Part shown: piece after piece, positions 52,087 to 64,000 of the stretch
Numbering within the stretch: the stretch's first letter is position 1
Layout of the letters: the number at the start of each line of letters is the position of its first letter
Assembly (NCBI GenBank): GCA_015501605.1
Contig: JADNRZ010000006.1
Span: 2,418,001 to 2,482,000, forward strand
Source of the DNA: Panaeolus papilionaceus
Taxonomy: Eukaryota > Basidiomycota > Agaricomycetes > Agaricales
DNA length: 64,000 nucleotides
Direction of reading: 5' to 3'
The notes under the pieces: generated by a model
What the model saw: only the letters and a program-made list of their open reading frames with translations
The model's database searches: none
Told to the model about the DNA's origin: nothing
Program-made: the position numbers and the translations under genes

Positions 52087-52918
52087 ATGGCTGGCACCTC
52101 TCATTCAAGGAAATTCTCTGTGGGTCTCAAGTACGGGATTCCAATATTCCTAGAGGATCGGTCCGGGTCTCTCAGTGGATCAGACTTTATCGACATTCAC
52201 GACCGCATGAGGTTAATTTACCGACGCCGGCGAAGAGACTCTTCGGATTCTCAGAGCGCCTTTACCTACGACATTTTCGACGCGACATCCAACTGTGCCG
52301 ACGCTTTCACTGTCCCTGTTGCTACCCTTACCTTCGGCCCCAACAATGAACTAGGAACTATTGCTTTCAAGAACAGTCAGCCAATGAGAATGGATCGTTA
52401 CCTTAGCCAAGTCAACGAGATAGCTGGGTGGGTAGTATCAGATTCTCTTTCATGCTTCCTGTCCTCATCCGCTTGTAGGTCGAAGCTACGACGATTCTTT
52501 GCTTCAGACGGAAATGAATATCGCTGGGGGTATCGAGTGACTGATGACAATGAATGGACGGTGAGTCTTCATAGCCATTTGTTTCCCCTTGCTCGACGCC
52601 TCGTTAGTCGTTTCATAAGGATTCCTTCTCGTCTGCCGGTTGTCACTCTGATTCATTTTATCCTTACTGACATGTACGACAGGCAACCAATTCATCTGGG
52701 GAAATAGTTTCCTACTACAGCCTAAAAAGTCCAGGTGAACCACAATACCCCAACTCGTCGGGTTGTATGTTGAGCGTCGAGGAATCCTGGGGGCATTTGG
52801 CATGTGGTAAGACTCGCTCCACTGTTTCCTCATCAGGTAGCACGTTATGCTCACTTTCTGTGCAGAAATGCTGGCGACCGTGATGATCATGAGGCATATT
52901 GCCAAGTACAACATGTAA
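52087..52918 (+). CDS. DUF6593-like hypothetical protein
   Basis: There are four exons from ATG 52087 to TAA 52916-52918. Exon 1 (MAGTSHSRKFSVGLKYGIPI) includes YDIFDATSNCADAF. Exon 2 ends RWGYRVTDDNEWT. Exon 3 reads ATNSSGEIVSYYSLKSPGEP, and the last is EMLATVMIMRHIAKYNM. The order strand-rich repeat, tryptophan motif, a VSYYSL-type strand, a small-residue strand and a C-terminal hydrophobic helix resembles the DUF6593 proteins common in basidiomycetes. Function is not known. Splice sites keep the frame and no lesion is seen. The family call is from general appearance, so moderate confidence. Confidence 0.65.
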
Positions 52919-55900
52919 TTTCCCCGATATCCTCCACCTCGCATCTTCATCTCGATTATCATTCATCGTTCATATCTTTGTTACCTACAATCACATTAGC
53001 CGAACTGTATCTATCCCTAATACTTAACTTAGACTTTAGCTTTAATACTACCGCCTCCACTCTTTGCTCGTAGCTCCATAGATTCCAATAATCCAAGTAC
53101 AAGTACGGCCGCCATGCCAATGCATTCTTATCTTCCCTATCTGTCTACTATCATGTAGGACTATTCTAGCGCAAATCATAGCGTTTCCAGGTCAATGATC
53201 CCCATATACGGGATATCCAACATCCGTTCGCTCATGAACTCTCGTGAAGTATGTAGTCTTCGTGGTTGCATGATGATAAGGACTGTGATGGATGTGCTTT
53301 CGCAAAATAGGGGCTACAACTTCCGTACTTGGCAGTTATGTACGCAGCCTAACATGGGCAAATAGTTCAGGATTGAGCTCGTCGGCAGTGACCAGTGACC
53401 ACCTGTCTGTCTACCATGAACAACAACGGCCAATGCAATAATGTTTTTGCTTGAATTTGGTATCGTTCTGCTGTTTATATTGTGCTTTGATAAACAAACG
53501 TTCATTGGACAGCCAGATTTAGTGAAGACCAGCGTGACAACGAGTTCTGTAGTTTATAGGTCGCGTCACCGGGAGAGTCTGTCTCAGCTGCCCAGGTTAA
53601 TCAACATTGGGACGCTGGGGTAGTTGCTGAGGGTGGAGGTGAGCCATTTGATCTAACTATTATATTCTTCGAGATCTAATTCATTATTAGACATGAGGGG
53701 AGGCGAGCAACATGAATATTCTATTCTATCATCAAATGCCCGTTCTTGATTTTCCTTCCCGCGAGTTTGCGACTGAATGACGCGCCAGCTGTTCTTTTTT
53801 GACGCTGTCCTATCTGCCTTTGAGTCTGGAAGATATGCTTTATCAGGGTCAAGGTCAATGAGTTAATCATCTACTGATTTAGCATTTGGATTCTTAGTGT
53901 CGTCTTGGCGTCTTTCACTGGCAGGATCTCTTCCAGGCACAGTCTCTCTTTCTTGGGTTGACGTCTTCAGAAAGACTAACACGGTATTTAGGACAACTCT
54001 ATCTTGAAAAAAGTAAGAGTATATTTCTGATGGAAATAAGGGTTCAGTGTCAGTTCGACTATGCACGTTCATGCTGGTTAACCAAATCTTGGATGCTAGG
54101 TTATTGTTACATTGCTCGTCGTCCGAATACGTAATGGAGCTTCACTGATTGCCCTGACGGTCTCAAGGCTTTGTCGCATTTGTGAGTTTCTTGCCTTCCT
54201 CTTCGTCACACATGTAGGACCGTCGTTTCTCATTATTCCGTGCCTAGTCACAGATAATCGTCTCAGCCATTACTTCTTTCACACTGAGACTTCAACGGGT
54301 CTTTCAGCAAAATCTTGCGGGCCTATCTCAAGTTGTTCCTGTCCTAGTACCAATGTCCTGGCATCGAAAAATTTCCTTTCAAGGGCAGGAACGCTGATGA
54401 ATCACAAGGTACTATGATGCTTGCTGAACGAAGAATAATCACATATAGGTTAAACTGTTTCTTTTCAGATGCGACAATTTGTCGCCGTCGAATCCAGTGA
54501 ACCCAGTTGTCGCCGAATGAATGAAAGTGGTCAAATTGAGCTGTCCAGCACAGCCACCGTACCTCAAACCACGTTCTGACTTTAAATGCAAATTTCGGTG
54601 CGTTCATTCACCTGACAGACTATTCATGCTCATAAAAACGTAGCTAATATTGGATAGTTCCTCTAGGCAAAGTCTTGTCGTCCTCATGGTTGTATACAAC
54701 TTTCCAGACTGAAGTCCAATAATCCAGCTGAAATTTTGGGGTTGCACAGCCACCGTGTCGAATCTGCCTTCAAATCCAAATTTCTCTTGACCCATTCCTC
54801 CCGTTTTCTATTCAAGCTCACGCCAATATTTGGTAGCACGTCAGGCTACTTTGAACGAGGCCTTGTCCGACTAGCCATTGCATGCGACTGTCCAGCCGTA
54901 ATTGCGTCTCAACTACCACACCAAGCGATCCATGCTTCAAACTTGGTTTTCGACATTTTTTGTGTGTCTGGTTATCACGTCGTGATAATACAAACCATAT
55001 GAGCTTTTACAAAAACGTTATACTCATTTTAGCTGTGTTGCACTTGTCATTTCAACAGGGGTTGTATATTCCTCATCAATGCTCCTTGCTCGTCCCCGCC
55101 GATAGCTCGCGTCTCAAACGTATATCAACCATCGCCCTGTTATCGACTTCCTCTCCCTTCGATGAATGCAACTCCGACGCTCAGATAGCCGTCGTTTCTT
55201 TTTCAACTATCCACTATACATTTTTGTATCCGCTTTCAATTTCAATACCTTGCACATGTTTAGTCACTCCTCGTCCTTGCTTCTTCGCGTCAATAAACAA
55301 AATTGGTTCAAATGATACCCGTAAATAATGGAAAATAAATGACAGCACAACATGGTACGGTGACATACCAATGTACATATTTACCGAACCCGAGTGGGTA
55401 GTTGGACACGACAGGCATATGTAGAGTATGCGACATAGAACTAGGGTTGACGATTCCCTAATGCGAAGATATCGATCGGCAGACGAGCATGGACATAGAC
55501 TCGGAATAGTCACTAGGGGCATATGTAGAGGCATGAAGCCGGGGCGCGTACAGCTATTGAAAAAAGATTCAATTGGAATGGACTCGGGATCGTGATAACA
55601 GCCATACAGACAGCACAGGATAGGACAGACAGGCGAGAGCATTGAGGGGAGATTGAGCGAGAAATAATATATAGTACGAAAAGCTGATTTGTGGTGGTGG
55701 ATATAAAGCTGGCGATCATTGGGTAGAGGGTCATAACGGGTCTAAAAAGATGAAGGGAAAAAGAAGATGGAGTGAGAGAGCAAAATGACGGCAGAGAAGT
55801 AACAAAGAAGTAAAAAGGTGGAAAATAACAAGCACGATTATTACAAGAAAATGGGGAGGTTTGGAATATAAACGACGGGATCAGAGGGAAATCGTAAACT

Positions 55901-56196
55901 CAAGGGTAAAACATGAGATGTAGAAGACAGAGCGACGAGGAATTGTCCTATCCCACAAAAAGAGCAATAGAATACGGTACAGAGGGGAGTTAAAATTGGC
56001 AAAGAGAGGAAGCGGGGGAAAGATCATAGATGTACAATAACATATCCAAAACCCGACCCAACAACACAACGCACCCCAATCCAATCCAACCCAAGTCATC
56101 CAAGGAATAATTCCAGTCAACTGGAAGTGGACGCAAATCGCAAAACAAGGAGACGAAAAGAACGATGACTGTCCATGATGCTACCCCACGATTATG
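52919..56196. other. Intergenic, no gene seen
   Basis: There are 3.3 kb with no supported gene. The last few hundred bases probably include the 3' UTR of the PWWP gene transcribed from the right. Open frames at 54736-55328 and 55214-55642 overlap on opposite strands and show no protein-like motifs. Confidence 0.4.
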
Positions 56197-58421
56197 TTAC
56201 GCTTCAGACATCGTCACGTCCGCAAGTACCGAGGTATCAGCCTCGCCCGCTCCATCCGCTGCTCCGTTCTGATCAACCGTCATTCCATCAACCTCGCCGT
56301 CTGCTTCAGCTTCAGCATCAGCAGCAGGAGACCCTATCGCGTCTTCTATTTCCGAAAAAAAAAAAGAACAAATTCGTCAGCATCAACACCCCAACAAAAC
56401 GCAAAAAAATGGAAACACATCAAACTCACCCTTCCCATTCAAATCCAAATTCTTCGTCGCCCTCGTAACATCCTCATGTTCCTTCTCGTCAGATATCACG
56501 ATCCTCGGCGCCGTCATCTCATCGCCATTCATAACAGCCAACATAACAGCCATACCCGCCTCATGTGCCGTCGTCGCCTCGGGGCTGCTATTATTCGCTG
56601 CACCTCCGGCCTTGGTGTTGAGGATCTGGTGCCATCGGTCGACGAGGGCCTTTGCACGAGTGCGGAACTTGAATTCGTCGTCTCGGGGTATATCGGATTC
56701 TGAGCGCGCGGCGATGTGCCGCATGACTTTGCCGATTTTGGAGAACTGGATGAAAAGAGGGGGTCAGTTGGGTTCGTTGGACGGGTAAAGGGATGGAAGT
56801 GAGTGAACGGAGAGCATGCATGGATGAAAAGGTGGCATATGGGCGCAAGGGGCCGAAAAAGTAGAAAAGGTGGTGAAAATAAAATTGTCGCAGGAGAGAA
56901 ATGCAACCACGAAAATAGTTTCTATCCTTGAAGTGATGCCCGAGGCGGTATTGACGTGGGGTACAGAAAAGCATGACAGGAGAAAGGCACAAAAGCGAAA
57001 AATGGTGAAATTTACAGAAAGGGAAAGGAATGGCGAAAAAAGAGCCAGTTAAGTGAAAGAAGGACAGAGAATGAATGAGGAATCAAGGACAAGAAACATA
57101 TTCAGGGAAAACAATGAGAATGGTAGAGAAAAACTGTAAAAGGACGAGATATGGGGAGGGAAAGCGCACCTGAAGTTGCTCAATGGACATTCCGTCGTAC
57201 CCCTCCACTGTCTTGAACAGCTCATCGATTTCCGGCATAGCCTACATGAAATATGAATCAAATTAGCCGCAAAAAAAAAACAAAATTAGAGGCTTACTTC
57301 GGCCTTCGGGGTGCCTTTGTTGCTCAAGAATGTTTTTTGCAACTTGTGCCTCCAGTCTCGGACCTTGAGGGATTGGGGGTCGCTAGTTCCCTTAGCTACA
57401 ATGCGAATAATGAATAAATGATGTATTAAAATGTAAAATGGGAATAACTCACCATCGTCGCCGTCCTCGTCCTTATCGCGTTTAGCCTTTTTCGCGGGAG
57501 GGGGTGATGGCTTTTTCTTTGAAACACTAGGGACCTCTTCACCCTCTGCATCATCATGATCCGCATCGTCCTCCGACTCCACTGCAGCATTTGACTTGAC
57601 GCCATTCTTCTTGCTCCGCCTCGCAGTGGATGTAGTGGGCTTCTTCTTGGGTTCAGTAACTTCCTTCTCCTTCTTCGTCCTGGGAGCCTTCTTCGCCTTT
57701 GAGGAAGAGATGGCGGCAGAGGCATTCTCTCCTGCTTCTGACTCGCGTTTTCTTTTCTTAGTCTTGGGTTTCTTGCCAGACCCAGACCCCTCCTCGTCAT
57801 CGTCTCCAGCCGCATGGTCCTCGCTATGGAGCTCGTCCACCTCGGCGTCGTCAGGTTCAGCAGATGCGGAGGCTGCTGCGCTTTCCCTGCTCTTACGTGC
57901 ACTGAGCCATGAGTCTGGATTTTGAGCGATGCGGTATCCTTCCCGGAGGTCACCGTTACGTTTCTTGGATTCATCTTTCAGGAAACTCTCTATTTCGTGC
58001 TTCTTCAGCGAAGAAATATCCTTGGAGTGTAACCATGCACTAGAAGATTATATGTTAGCCCAAAACATGAAAGAAACCAAAAAAAATGCAAGATGACAGA
58101 CTAGTCTCCCGTTGGAAAGAAGCAGACGCAGTAGAACTGAGCTTTCTTTCCTGTGGGTTGCTCTCCTAATACTTGAACTGGAACATCTGTAGGATTGGTA
58201 ATCTGTAGTAAAATTGCAAAAAATTAATAAAGAAAATATCAAGGTCGGTAGGGCAATGACGATAAAACGTGCCGCGATGCAACGACAGACGCGCCTTAAA
58301 AGTCTTGTGTACTCACAATTCCTGGCCAAGGTGGGTAACCTCTCACTTTACCCAGAACGTGTTCACCATATTGATACTGCGCAACCTCTTTCGAGGTATT
58401 TTTTGTAGCCTTTTTGCTCAT
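56197..58421 (-). CDS. PWWP-domain chromatin protein with LEDGF/TFIIS-N-like domain
   Basis: This is a nuclear protein expected to bind methylated histone tails and DNA. ATG 58421 opens MSKKATKNTSKEVAQYQYGE, followed by the PWWP core VLGKVRGYPPWPGI (residues about 23-36), QFYCVCFFPTGD and AWLHSKDISSL. A long acidic/basic linker follows, rich in Lys-Lys-Lys, Asp and Glu, which fits nuclear signals and disorder. The second folded part, VRDWRHKLQKTFLS...MPEIDELFKTV...KIGKVMRHIA...RAKALVDRWHQIL, is a helical bundle like the TFIIS N-terminal or LEDGF integrase-binding domain. The last exon is acidic and ends in MSEA with stop at 56197-56199. About seven introns are present, all in frame. The arrangement equals that of LEDGF/HDGF2-type proteins. 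Antisense frames here reflect the low-complexity linker. Confidence 0.85.
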
Positions 58422-60226
58422 AACGACTGAGAGGGATGGAGGGATGGGCCAGCTGGAACGAAGGAATGTGAGCTTAATAGCGTCAAATAATCCACACAAT
58501 GCTCAAAGATCCCTAGGAACATCATGTGATCACTCTTATTTCACACGGTGGTCTGTGCATCTCATTTAACATTTTTTCCTTTTACAGTTCTAGTATTGAC
58601 CCCTTCCTTTCATCTTCGACCAATACCTCCTGCGTTGGGACAAGGGACCTCTACGACTGCTGGGTTTAGATTATGTGGATTGAGGAAGTGGGTTTGTGGG
58701 GAGCTGAACAATCATTTTCTCTTGAAGGTTTTGAACTCTTGCACGAAGGCATTGTCCCCACCGTCTCGACTGCCATTCAGCTCCATATATTTGCCTTTTC
58801 CTTCATCCCTTTTCAAAAATTCTACAGGCCACATACTCAATCAATGTGGATTTTATGTAGGAACCACCATGTAATTTATCGTGTCCCTGCTGGTAGATGG
58901 ATATACAGTCGTCGATGGTAAACTCGGGTGTGATTGGGGGAGACGAACGTCTTTGGGGCAAGATCAAAAACAGCTGCGCAATGCATTAGTAAATCGGGGA
59001 GACATAATTGCTGGTTCCATATTGCAAGCTGAGCTCAGTCACTTCGAGTGGCCTTCATTGTAAGCAACTTACTTCAGCTACTTGGGCACGGGGATGGTAT
59101 CGACAGATCACGACCCAGACCCTCTGCAGACATCTAAGAACATATGCACGGCTCCAAGCGAAAGATTTGCACTGGACCAGTGCAATGCTTCGGCTTGATA
59201 AATGCGAACAATGTCCACTAATCCCACTCCATCGAGTTCGAACTTCGAGGACACCTGACATGTGGGTCGCACAACTACCACCCGAGTCATTGTACTACGA
59301 AGGAATAGGGTTATTCTTCATGATTATCCGAATGTATCAGCGCCCAGTGAGCGCAATACACATATGCGCCATGTCAAGTTTAAAAAAAAACTGAAGGTGT
59401 TGGGCTCAGTCTCATTGGGCGCCCAGATGAAGACAGCGTGTGAGATCCAACAACACACATGCCCCTGTCGATCCCTATCAGCGGTGTGTGCTGGACGAAT
59501 GAGCCCCAATTCATCGAAGCTTTGTGATAGCTCCGGGACGCGAACAGAAGGATGAGATATTTTAACAGCTCAAATGCGGCTGAAAAGCGCCCCGGAGAAT
59601 ACAGCACGGAAGCAGACGAATAGTGCTCGTGTTATTTGTTACCTGGCTCAAATCCACTTCTTATTTCGATATGAAGCAACGCGTTTCAACTATGCATGCA
59701 TGGAAAACTGAGAAATATCAACGGTGACTTCGATTCAACACCAATCTCAGGCATTCACTGGACCTGAAGTTCGTGCAAGGCTTTCTCGAACCTCATGGGC
59801 GAACAAGTGGATACCTGTCGAAGGAGAAATAGGAACCGCCTCAATCCATCCACCACCAGGCCTATACTGCAGTGCAGAACGTCTCGCTCCACCATATCAT
59901 GATTTATCGCCGAATTTCTATCAGTTCTGGGATGCTAGGGTTATTTTGAGGGACAGGACCAGACGATGTTTGTCATGGAATATCCGAAGTATTGAAAGAG
60001 CTCCACGTAGATGCACCATCCGAATACCCCCTCTCGATGTCTGGAAGCAATACGAGCAGTGCATTGGGGTCTCCTCAGAAACGTATAAAAGGCAGAGGAA
60101 TACCTCCTATGCTCCTCAGTCTTCTTTCGACACTCGAACAGCTCGACAATCAAGTACTAATCGTGAGTACCCTCCTCCTAACTTCAACACGGCCACTCAC
60201 TAACCACACCTCGCAGGTCAACGACA
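58422..60226. other. Intergenic, divergent upstream regions
   Basis: This separates the PWWP gene (leftward) from the small secreted protein gene (rightward). A 159-codon frame at 59724-60203 runs through the TATA box of the latter and has no recognisable feature, so it is not called. Confidence 0.4.
60084..60092 (+). promoter_or_regulatory. TATA box of small secreted protein gene
   Basis: TATAAAAGG lies about 135 bases upstream of ATG 60227. A cctcgcag acceptor-like word near 60209-60216 suggests a possible 5' UTR intron. Confidence 0.6.
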
Positions 60227-60562
60227 ATGAAATTCACTACCACCACTGCTATCCTCACCACGCTTATCGCCAGCGCCCACGCATGGGAATTCACTGGCTG
60301 GGACGGCCAGAACTACACCGGCGAGAAACTCATCTACCGCTCGGGCGGCATAACCACCAATAACCTCTGCGTCGACATCATCATAAATGACAACCGCATG
60401 TCGAGCTTCCAGTTTGTCAGCGGCGGGTGCGACATGAAGCTATTCGATGGCCATGGGTGTGCGGGTACGGTTCTTGGAAGTTCGACCAGCTCTTGGAATG
60501 TTGCGGCTATTTCGTCGGTACATAACAACAAGGCTTCGAGCCTTTGGATTGATTGCATTTAA
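60227..60562 (+). CDS. Small secreted protein, 111 aa
   Basis: A single uninterrupted frame encodes a signal peptide (MKFTTTTAILTTLIASAHA, cleavage near residue 19) and a compact mature chain of about 92 residues with four cysteines, WEFTGWDGQNYTGEKLIYRS at its start and SLWIDCI at its end. Tyr/Phe-x-G-type turns and glycine spacing recall small beta-rich secreted proteins of the crystallin or killer-toxin fold, but this is only an impression. The four cysteines could form two disulfides. It has a TATA box and no coding intron, in contrast to most genes in the window. Possible roles are an effector, cell-wall protein or antimicrobial; none can be shown from sequence. Confidence 0.75.
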   Translation: MKFTTTTAILTTLIASAHAWEFTGWDGQNYTGEKLIYRSGGITTNNLCVDIIINDNRMSSFQFVSGGCDMKLFDGHGCAGTVLGSSTSSWNVAAISSVHNNKASSLWIDCI

Positions 60563-62288
60563 GCTTTGGACGACAGGGATGCGATACGCTGGTCAAGCTT
60601 GTGATTGGGGTGGGACTACGAGGAGATGTTGGGAGGAGAGGAAGCATCGAGGAAACGCTACTTACGCCAGAAAACGATAAAAACAAGAGTGCTGTATAAC
60701 TGATATGTAAACCAAGTTGTTGATCTGTTACATCGCCATTAGCATGGCATTATGCGTCGTTTGGTCTTCGAACGTAAGCCGTGCTCCGTTTCCATCCAAG
60801 TTGTCTGTGATACCCTGTCTCGTCGGAACAACGGGAAGGTATTCAACATTTTGCATCGATGTCTCAGTCAGAGATGGTAAGCCACCCGATACTGCAGATT
60901 GCACTTGTATTTGTCATGGCAGCAGCTCATAATGGATCGACAAACATGAATGGGCATGTTCCATGAGGCCGTGAACCATCATGATTGATCAGTGATGGGC
61001 CATGATTAGATTGTGGAAGGGCTCAGGTACTGCTGGGGCGAGTCTGGATCGATGTCCTCGCTCTTGTAGTAGTGTTTAGCATATATCCCGTGCCCCAACC
61101 CTACCCCAAATTTTTGAATAACGCTTTCGTGTTCCTATGTTGTACATTGACTTTCGACCCAATGCATATGCCGAATCGCTCGCTAATCTATGGGTGGAGT
61201 GAGACATTGTGGCATGCATCCACTATCCAGGTGCACATTTAAACCAAGTGCACATCGCCTTCCAGGTCTAATTCCAACGGAACGTAGCTCCTCTGGACAC
61301 CTCCTTTCACACTTGCATTTGAGCGGCCAACTACGGGAAAAACGACACATCTCAACCGCCATCATCAATACTAGTACAATAAAAAGGGATAAAGAATACC
61401 ATCCACCCAGGGAGGACATGTTATCGGGGAAGCGCTATAGCCATACTCGCAGTGACCGAGAGGATATGTCATTTTTCTATTAGGACTGTGCCTTCCTTAC
61501 TCGACTAACATCTTCGTTCCACTTTACTAAGTAGCACGATTAACCCTCAGACCCATCTCATACCATTTCCATAATCGACAACAAACACAACACCGGTTAC
61601 CATAATTTACGACACCATCTTCGTCTCATTGCACGTGAACCTCAGTAGACTCAAGGCGATTTGCTCACCGCCTTATCGTCTCATCGCTCTCACTTCACCT
61701 CTTCAAGGTTTCAATTAGTTCGCTCACTTTTTACTGTTTCAGGCAACGCATTTCACCACTCTCTAACCAACCTGAGGCGTCAAAAATATTCCTCCGTCTC
61801 GATTCTCCTACCCATTCTCCTCCCATCTTACCCACCCTCCGTCCCCAAGTCGACCTCTCCCTTCTCACCCGATTTCCAAGATATCTACTGGAATAGGGGG
61901 AGATGTCACCCACATGTGCCGCTTATTAGACATAGGTAGACTAAGACAGGTGTGTAGACTCCGAGATGAGTTCCCTTCGTGGTCTCATTAGAGGATAAGA
62001 TGAATGTAAACATAAGTGTGTACATAATTATAGATACAGCCTTAGCCAAATATTTGAGCCGCGCGATAGCGACGCTAGGCAGCTGAGCGCGATTTTATGT
62101 TATCCTTCTTTTCAACTTTTTCGGTCACCGGAAATCTCTCTCCGGGAAAAAACCTCTCTCAGCAAGATAATTTTTTCTTTTCCCGCCCACCCTCGCCTAT
62201 TCTTTCTTTAGGGTTTGGTATGGCATTTAGTTTGTTTAGAGAGAGGAGGCATCGATACCATATCAAACACGTCATGAGTACCTAATCT
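60563..62288. other. Intergenic with pyrimidine-rich block
   Basis: No supported gene. Bases 61500-61940 are strongly pyrimidine-rich, like 25090-25380, and may come from an old transposable element. Confidence 0.4.
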
Positions 62289-63003
62289 TAGACTGGTGAC
62301 CATCCCTCGCGAGGCGAGGGCGTTGTAGAGGGACTGGGAAAGCGGGTAATCCCGTGAGGGGAGACTCGTTACGATCGAAACAAATAATAAATATTTTTTT
62401 ATGGGGAGCGAGAAATGATCGCGTGTGCGCGCTGCAGCGCGTGGACTTCGAAGCAGAGTCGCGAATACACATAACGAGCCTGTAAGAGCACAATGGCGTT
62501 GATTACCCCCTCAGTGGCACTATGTAACGCTACTACAGTACCATGGGAGCTGACTCGAGCAAAAACAACGATGAGCGGCCTCCGGAAGACTTCTCTCCAC
62601 CCATGTCAACGATCAAAGCAGTCCCATTTTGTGTACCTCGCGCTTCATCTCAACGCATCTCTAGCACCATCGCTCCTCCTTCTGCACCAGACTCCATTTC
62701 ATCGACTCTTGCGCCTGCCATTACCCTGAGCTTCACACCAGTTCAACCAATGACAGTCCTCCAGAACCCGTGCCCAGCTGTCCCAATGGGGTGGGCTTCA
62801 TTAACCATCACTCGAATGATTCGACGCTGAAGGGCTCACTCATTTCGAATCAACTCTCCAATTTTTCCTATATGGCCAGGTGTTGAGGTGAACAGTTGCT
62901 CGACAGTTGCAATGTAATGTCAGGGGGATTTCCGTCAGTATAGACAACATTTTTCTTGAATTAAATTCATGAATTTTCAATAAGTTATGAAGATTTCGGG
63001 AAC

Positions 63004-63213
63004 ATGGATCAAAATTCTCGATACACCTGCTACCAGGCATCAGGGTGTGAATGTTCGTCACTGGTGATCAATCGTTGGCCTGACTATACTGTAATCGCTT
63101 TATGTAAGGGGGAGATAACCAACATGATATTGTGCTCCGATGGGTCATGGTATAAAGCACCAAGAGCAATGGGAAGCGTCTTTCCACACCGTGGACAAAA
63201 GGCTATCGTCTAG
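63004..63213 (+). CDS. Small Cys-rich frame, plus strand, within the TIR element
   Basis: A frame of 69 codons reads YTCYQASGCECSSLVINRW and ends GQKAIV with TAG at 63211-63213. Its end resembles that of the opposite-strand frame ending GKKAIV at 63391. The 3' parts of both (ggctat(c/t)gtctagccc) form an inverted repeat. It may be a real small protein, a last exon, or a decayed copy. There is no signal peptide in this frame. Confidence 0.3.
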   Translation: MDQNSRYTCYQASGCECSSLVINRWPDYTVIALCKGEITNMILCSDGSWYKAPRAMGSVFPHRGQKAIV

Positions 63214-63390
63214 CCCCAGAGTTTAATTATCTTCTTGACAATCTTCCAACCAGGAAGATAATTTATCTTCTGACAAATTTTCCTTTCATGCGTACTGATT
63301 TTAAACAATGGGATGCAAGGCGATCGTTATAACTCTTCTTGGCTGGGAGATTCAGAGAAGATTCAGAAGAAGATCATGAATCTTCTCGGG

Positions 63391-63603
63391 CTAGACAATA
63401 GCCTTTTTTCCGCAGTGCCACTGCCTGTTCCCGCGGAAAACGGGACATCCTTTGAATGAACACATTCCGCCAGCATTGACTTCGACTGCATTTCTCTCAG
63501 AACTTGAGCACCGGACGTTACAACAGAACAGATAAGGCTGATCTGAAGGCAGAAGATCTGCTCCGATAACGATAGCGATTGGAAGCATGGTACTGGAAGC
63601 CAT
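63391..63603 (-). CDS. Small Cys-rich frame, minus strand, convergent partner
   Basis: A frame of 70 codons reads MASSTMLPIAIVIGADLLPS, then YLFCCNVRCSSSERNAVEVN and GGMCSFKGCPVFRG before WHCGKKAIV and a stop at 63391. Six cysteines lie in its second half. Upstream frames on the same strand are open to 63764, so further exons are possible. It shares its C-terminal end with the convergent frame at 63004-63213. The function is unknown. Confidence 0.35.
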   Translation of the reverse strand: MASSTMLPIAIVIGADLLPSDQPYLFCCNVRCSSSERNAVEVNAGGMCSFKGCPVFRGNRQWHCGKKAIV

Positions 63604-64000
63604 TCTATGACGTTCTCACTAGTTGCCAGGGTCTGGATCTGAACATCGGCAGCTTCTCTGATGGATTGAAGATGGGAACGGGTCTCAGACTGTAGCAGGC
63701 TTATGATAGAACACAAAAGAGAGGTGGATGTATTGAGAGGGATATAATACACGGTTGAGAACACTTAGCGCGCCCTCTGAGCACGCTTTCCGATGATGAC
63801 TTGCCTTTTTTAGATCTGATCTAATTGATGCGCTGGGACTTGGGAGAAATTTGTATGTAAGCATTTGATGTCATTTTTCTATCGTAACGAGTCTCCCCTC
63901 GCGGGATTACCCGCTTTCCCAGTCACCAGTCTAGCCTAATATTTTAATCTGTGCATCCCATTTAACTTTTTCCCTTTTACAGCCCTTGGATCCTGTTTCT

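Larger units (their letters stand above)
62289..63933. mobile_element. 1.6-kb element with terminal inverted repeats
   Basis: The left end (62289-62375) and right end (63881-63933) are reverse complements over about 53 bases: tagactggtgac then actgggaaagcgggtaatcc and on to gactcgttacgat. The left end has 32 extra bases (62301-62332, containing cctcgcgagg) inserted after the first 12. The interior shows no transposase; it contains two small cysteine-rich frames. A non-autonomous DNA element is the best reading. No target-site duplication was certain. Confidence 0.6.

Noticed and set aside
54736..55328. Overlapping frames of 88-148 codons on the plus strand
   Set aside because: Opposing overlapping frames, no splice logic, no motif; treated as non-coding.
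57596..57925. 109-codon plus-strand frame
   Set aside because: Antisense of the Lys/Glu-rich linker of the PWWP protein; low complexity.
59724..60203. 159-codon plus-strand frame
   Set aside because: It runs through the TATA box and leader of the small secreted protein gene and shows no family motif.

Overview
The window is nuclear DNA of an agaricomycete mushroom. Genes are split by many 50-60 bp GT-AG introns, and the content is typical of litter- or wood-decaying basidiomycetes: secreted class II (lignin-type) peroxidases, secreted FAD oxidases, a JEN1-type carboxylate transporter, an F-box protein and lineage-specific unknown families. The peroxidases carry a Glu/Ser/Asp manganese site, a type I know from Agaricales (Agrocybe and relatives), so an Agaricales genome is the best guess. 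No bacterial, CRISPR or rRNA feature was seen.

The first two thirds (1-41.5 kb) is an amplified and heavily rearranged locus. Three families are interleaved. (i) Manganese peroxidases: a 3' part at 1-425, an intact gene at 9698-10936, an exon-2 scrap at 22889-22980, a 3' half at 29700-30417, and two intact genes in mirror image at 36158-37448 and 38705-39995. (ii) BBE/AA7-type FAD oxidases: intact at 4968-6911 and 30988-32958, a wrecked copy at 20843-22836, and fragments at 23005-23240 and 29490-29610. (iii) An unnamed family ending in a restriction-endonuclease-like segment: intact at 8007-9236, 23268-24553 and 26800-28103, a pseudogene near 15 kb and a 3' scrap at 815-1190. A fourth, unidentified and decayed family has four copies (12.6-14.8, 16.5-17.0, 18.8-20.5 and 41.9-43.6 kb). 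The oxidases may supply hydrogen peroxide for the peroxidases; this is inference.

The most striking structure is a 5-kb inverted repeat (arms 35558-37666 and 38487-40595, spacer 820 bp) holding two head-to-head peroxidase genes. The core of the arms looks identical, while the outer 0.6 kb carries about six differences.

The last third (45.9-64 kb) is quieter: a membrane-anchored YtcJ-like amidohydrolase, a DUF6593-like protein, a PWWP chromatin protein and a small secreted protein, separated by long gene-poor stretches, then a 1.6-kb element with terminal inverted repeats at the right end. Intron borders were read by eye from splice signals and paralogue alignment.
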